Shown here in pieces: positions 5,730 to 5,891 of a DNA stretch of 5,891 nucleotides (positions are counted from its first letter, which is position 1; each line of letters starts with the position of its first letter). The notes under the pieces were generated by a model. It made no database searches. It was not told where the DNA came from and saw nothing but the letters and a program-made list of their open reading frames with translations. The translations under genes were made by a program, and so were the position numbers. Origin of the DNA: Nitrospiraceae bacterium (lineage in GTDB: Bacteria > Nitrospirota > Nitrospiria > Nitrospirales > Nitrospiraceae); NCBI GenBank assembly GCA_005793285.1, contig SXPO01000076.1, positions 1 through 5,891 of the forward strand. The letters are read 5' to 3'.

Positions 5730-5891
5730 ATGGAGGACAAGCCGGACAGAAAAGAATCCCTGATTGCGACCTTGGCCCCCCTCTGTCCTGAGGTTGAAGA
5801 CGAGGTGCTCCGGGACTTCGTGTCACGGATGGACGCCGAATACTTCGAACGGTTCCCCGTCAAAACCATTGCACACCACATCCAGCTGACC
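5730..5891 (+). CDS. N-terminal part of an unidentified protein, possibly GlnD/GlnE-related (partial)
   Basis: The frame starts with ATG at 5730 and stays open for 54 codons to the window edge. It begins MEDKPDRKESL, contains an acidic helix-like stretch (PEVEDEVLRDFVSRM) and then DAEYFERFPVKTIAHHIQL. The gene is divergent from the GlnE-like gene across 65 bases. The pattern Tyr-Phe-x-Arg-Phe followed by Thr-Ile-Ala-x-His recalls the start of some large GlnD/GlnE-related nucleotidyltransferases, but this is recollection and no catalytic motif lies within the window. An in-frame TTG at 5712 is a possible earlier start; the ATG is preferred because the TATACT hexamer lies between them. No ribosome binding site precedes the ATG, and the GGAGG at 5732-5736 is inside the gene. 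Confidence 0.68.
   Translation, partial: MEDKPDRKESLIATLAPLCPEVEDEVLRDFVSRMDAEYFERFPVKTIAHHIQLT

Overview
The window reads as chromosomal DNA of a GC-rich diderm bacterium. The evidence is a C-terminal beta-barrel signature, a secreted periplasmic protein, a transmembrane sensor with an extracytoplasmic domain, and a GlnE-family nitrogen-regulation enzyme. The overall flavour recalls Nitrospira-type Nitrospirota, but that is an impression from protein style and not a demonstrated assignment. No mobile element, CRISPR array, rRNA or tRNA was seen.

Layout. (1) Positions 1-116, plus strand: the last 37 codons of an outer-membrane beta-barrel protein ending in Trp-Gly-Phe. (2) Positions 117-269: a short gap between convergent genes. 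(3) Positions 270-1514, minus strand: a secreted FecR-domain protein with a Ser/Gly/Ala-rich, internally duplicated tail. (4) Positions 1598-3781, minus strand: a membrane sensor fusing CHASE2, transmembrane helices, a class III nucleotide cyclase and a C-terminal PilZ domain. (5) Positions 3782-3924: a gap with an orphan Shine-Dalgarno-like sequence and a small inverted repeat. (6) Positions 3925-5664, minus strand: a single-catalytic-domain GlnE homologue, about half of normal GlnE length. (7) Positions 5665-5729: a compact divergent promoter region. (8) Positions 5730-5891, plus strand: the first 54 codons of another gene, cut by the window edge.

How the genes may work together. The CHASE2-cyclase-PilZ gene and the FecR gene lie in the same direction, with only 83 bases between the cyclase stop and the preferred FecR start, so they are probably one transcription unit. 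A plausible model is that the secreted FecR-domain protein sits in the periplasm beside the CHASE2 sensor, and that the cytoplasmic side joins cyclic-nucleotide synthesis to c-di-GMP sensing through PilZ. The cyclase keeps both metal-binding Asp residues but has unusual residues where purine-selecting and transition-state side chains normally sit, so its product, and even its activity, are open. The GlnE-like gene probably belongs to a separate unit concerned with glutamine synthetase control. It and the divergent plus-strand gene each have a -10-like hexamer just before the ATG, which suggests back-to-back, nearly leaderless transcripts.

The most notable points are the cyclase-PilZ fusion with its altered active site, the half-size GlnE, and the compact divergent promoter region.
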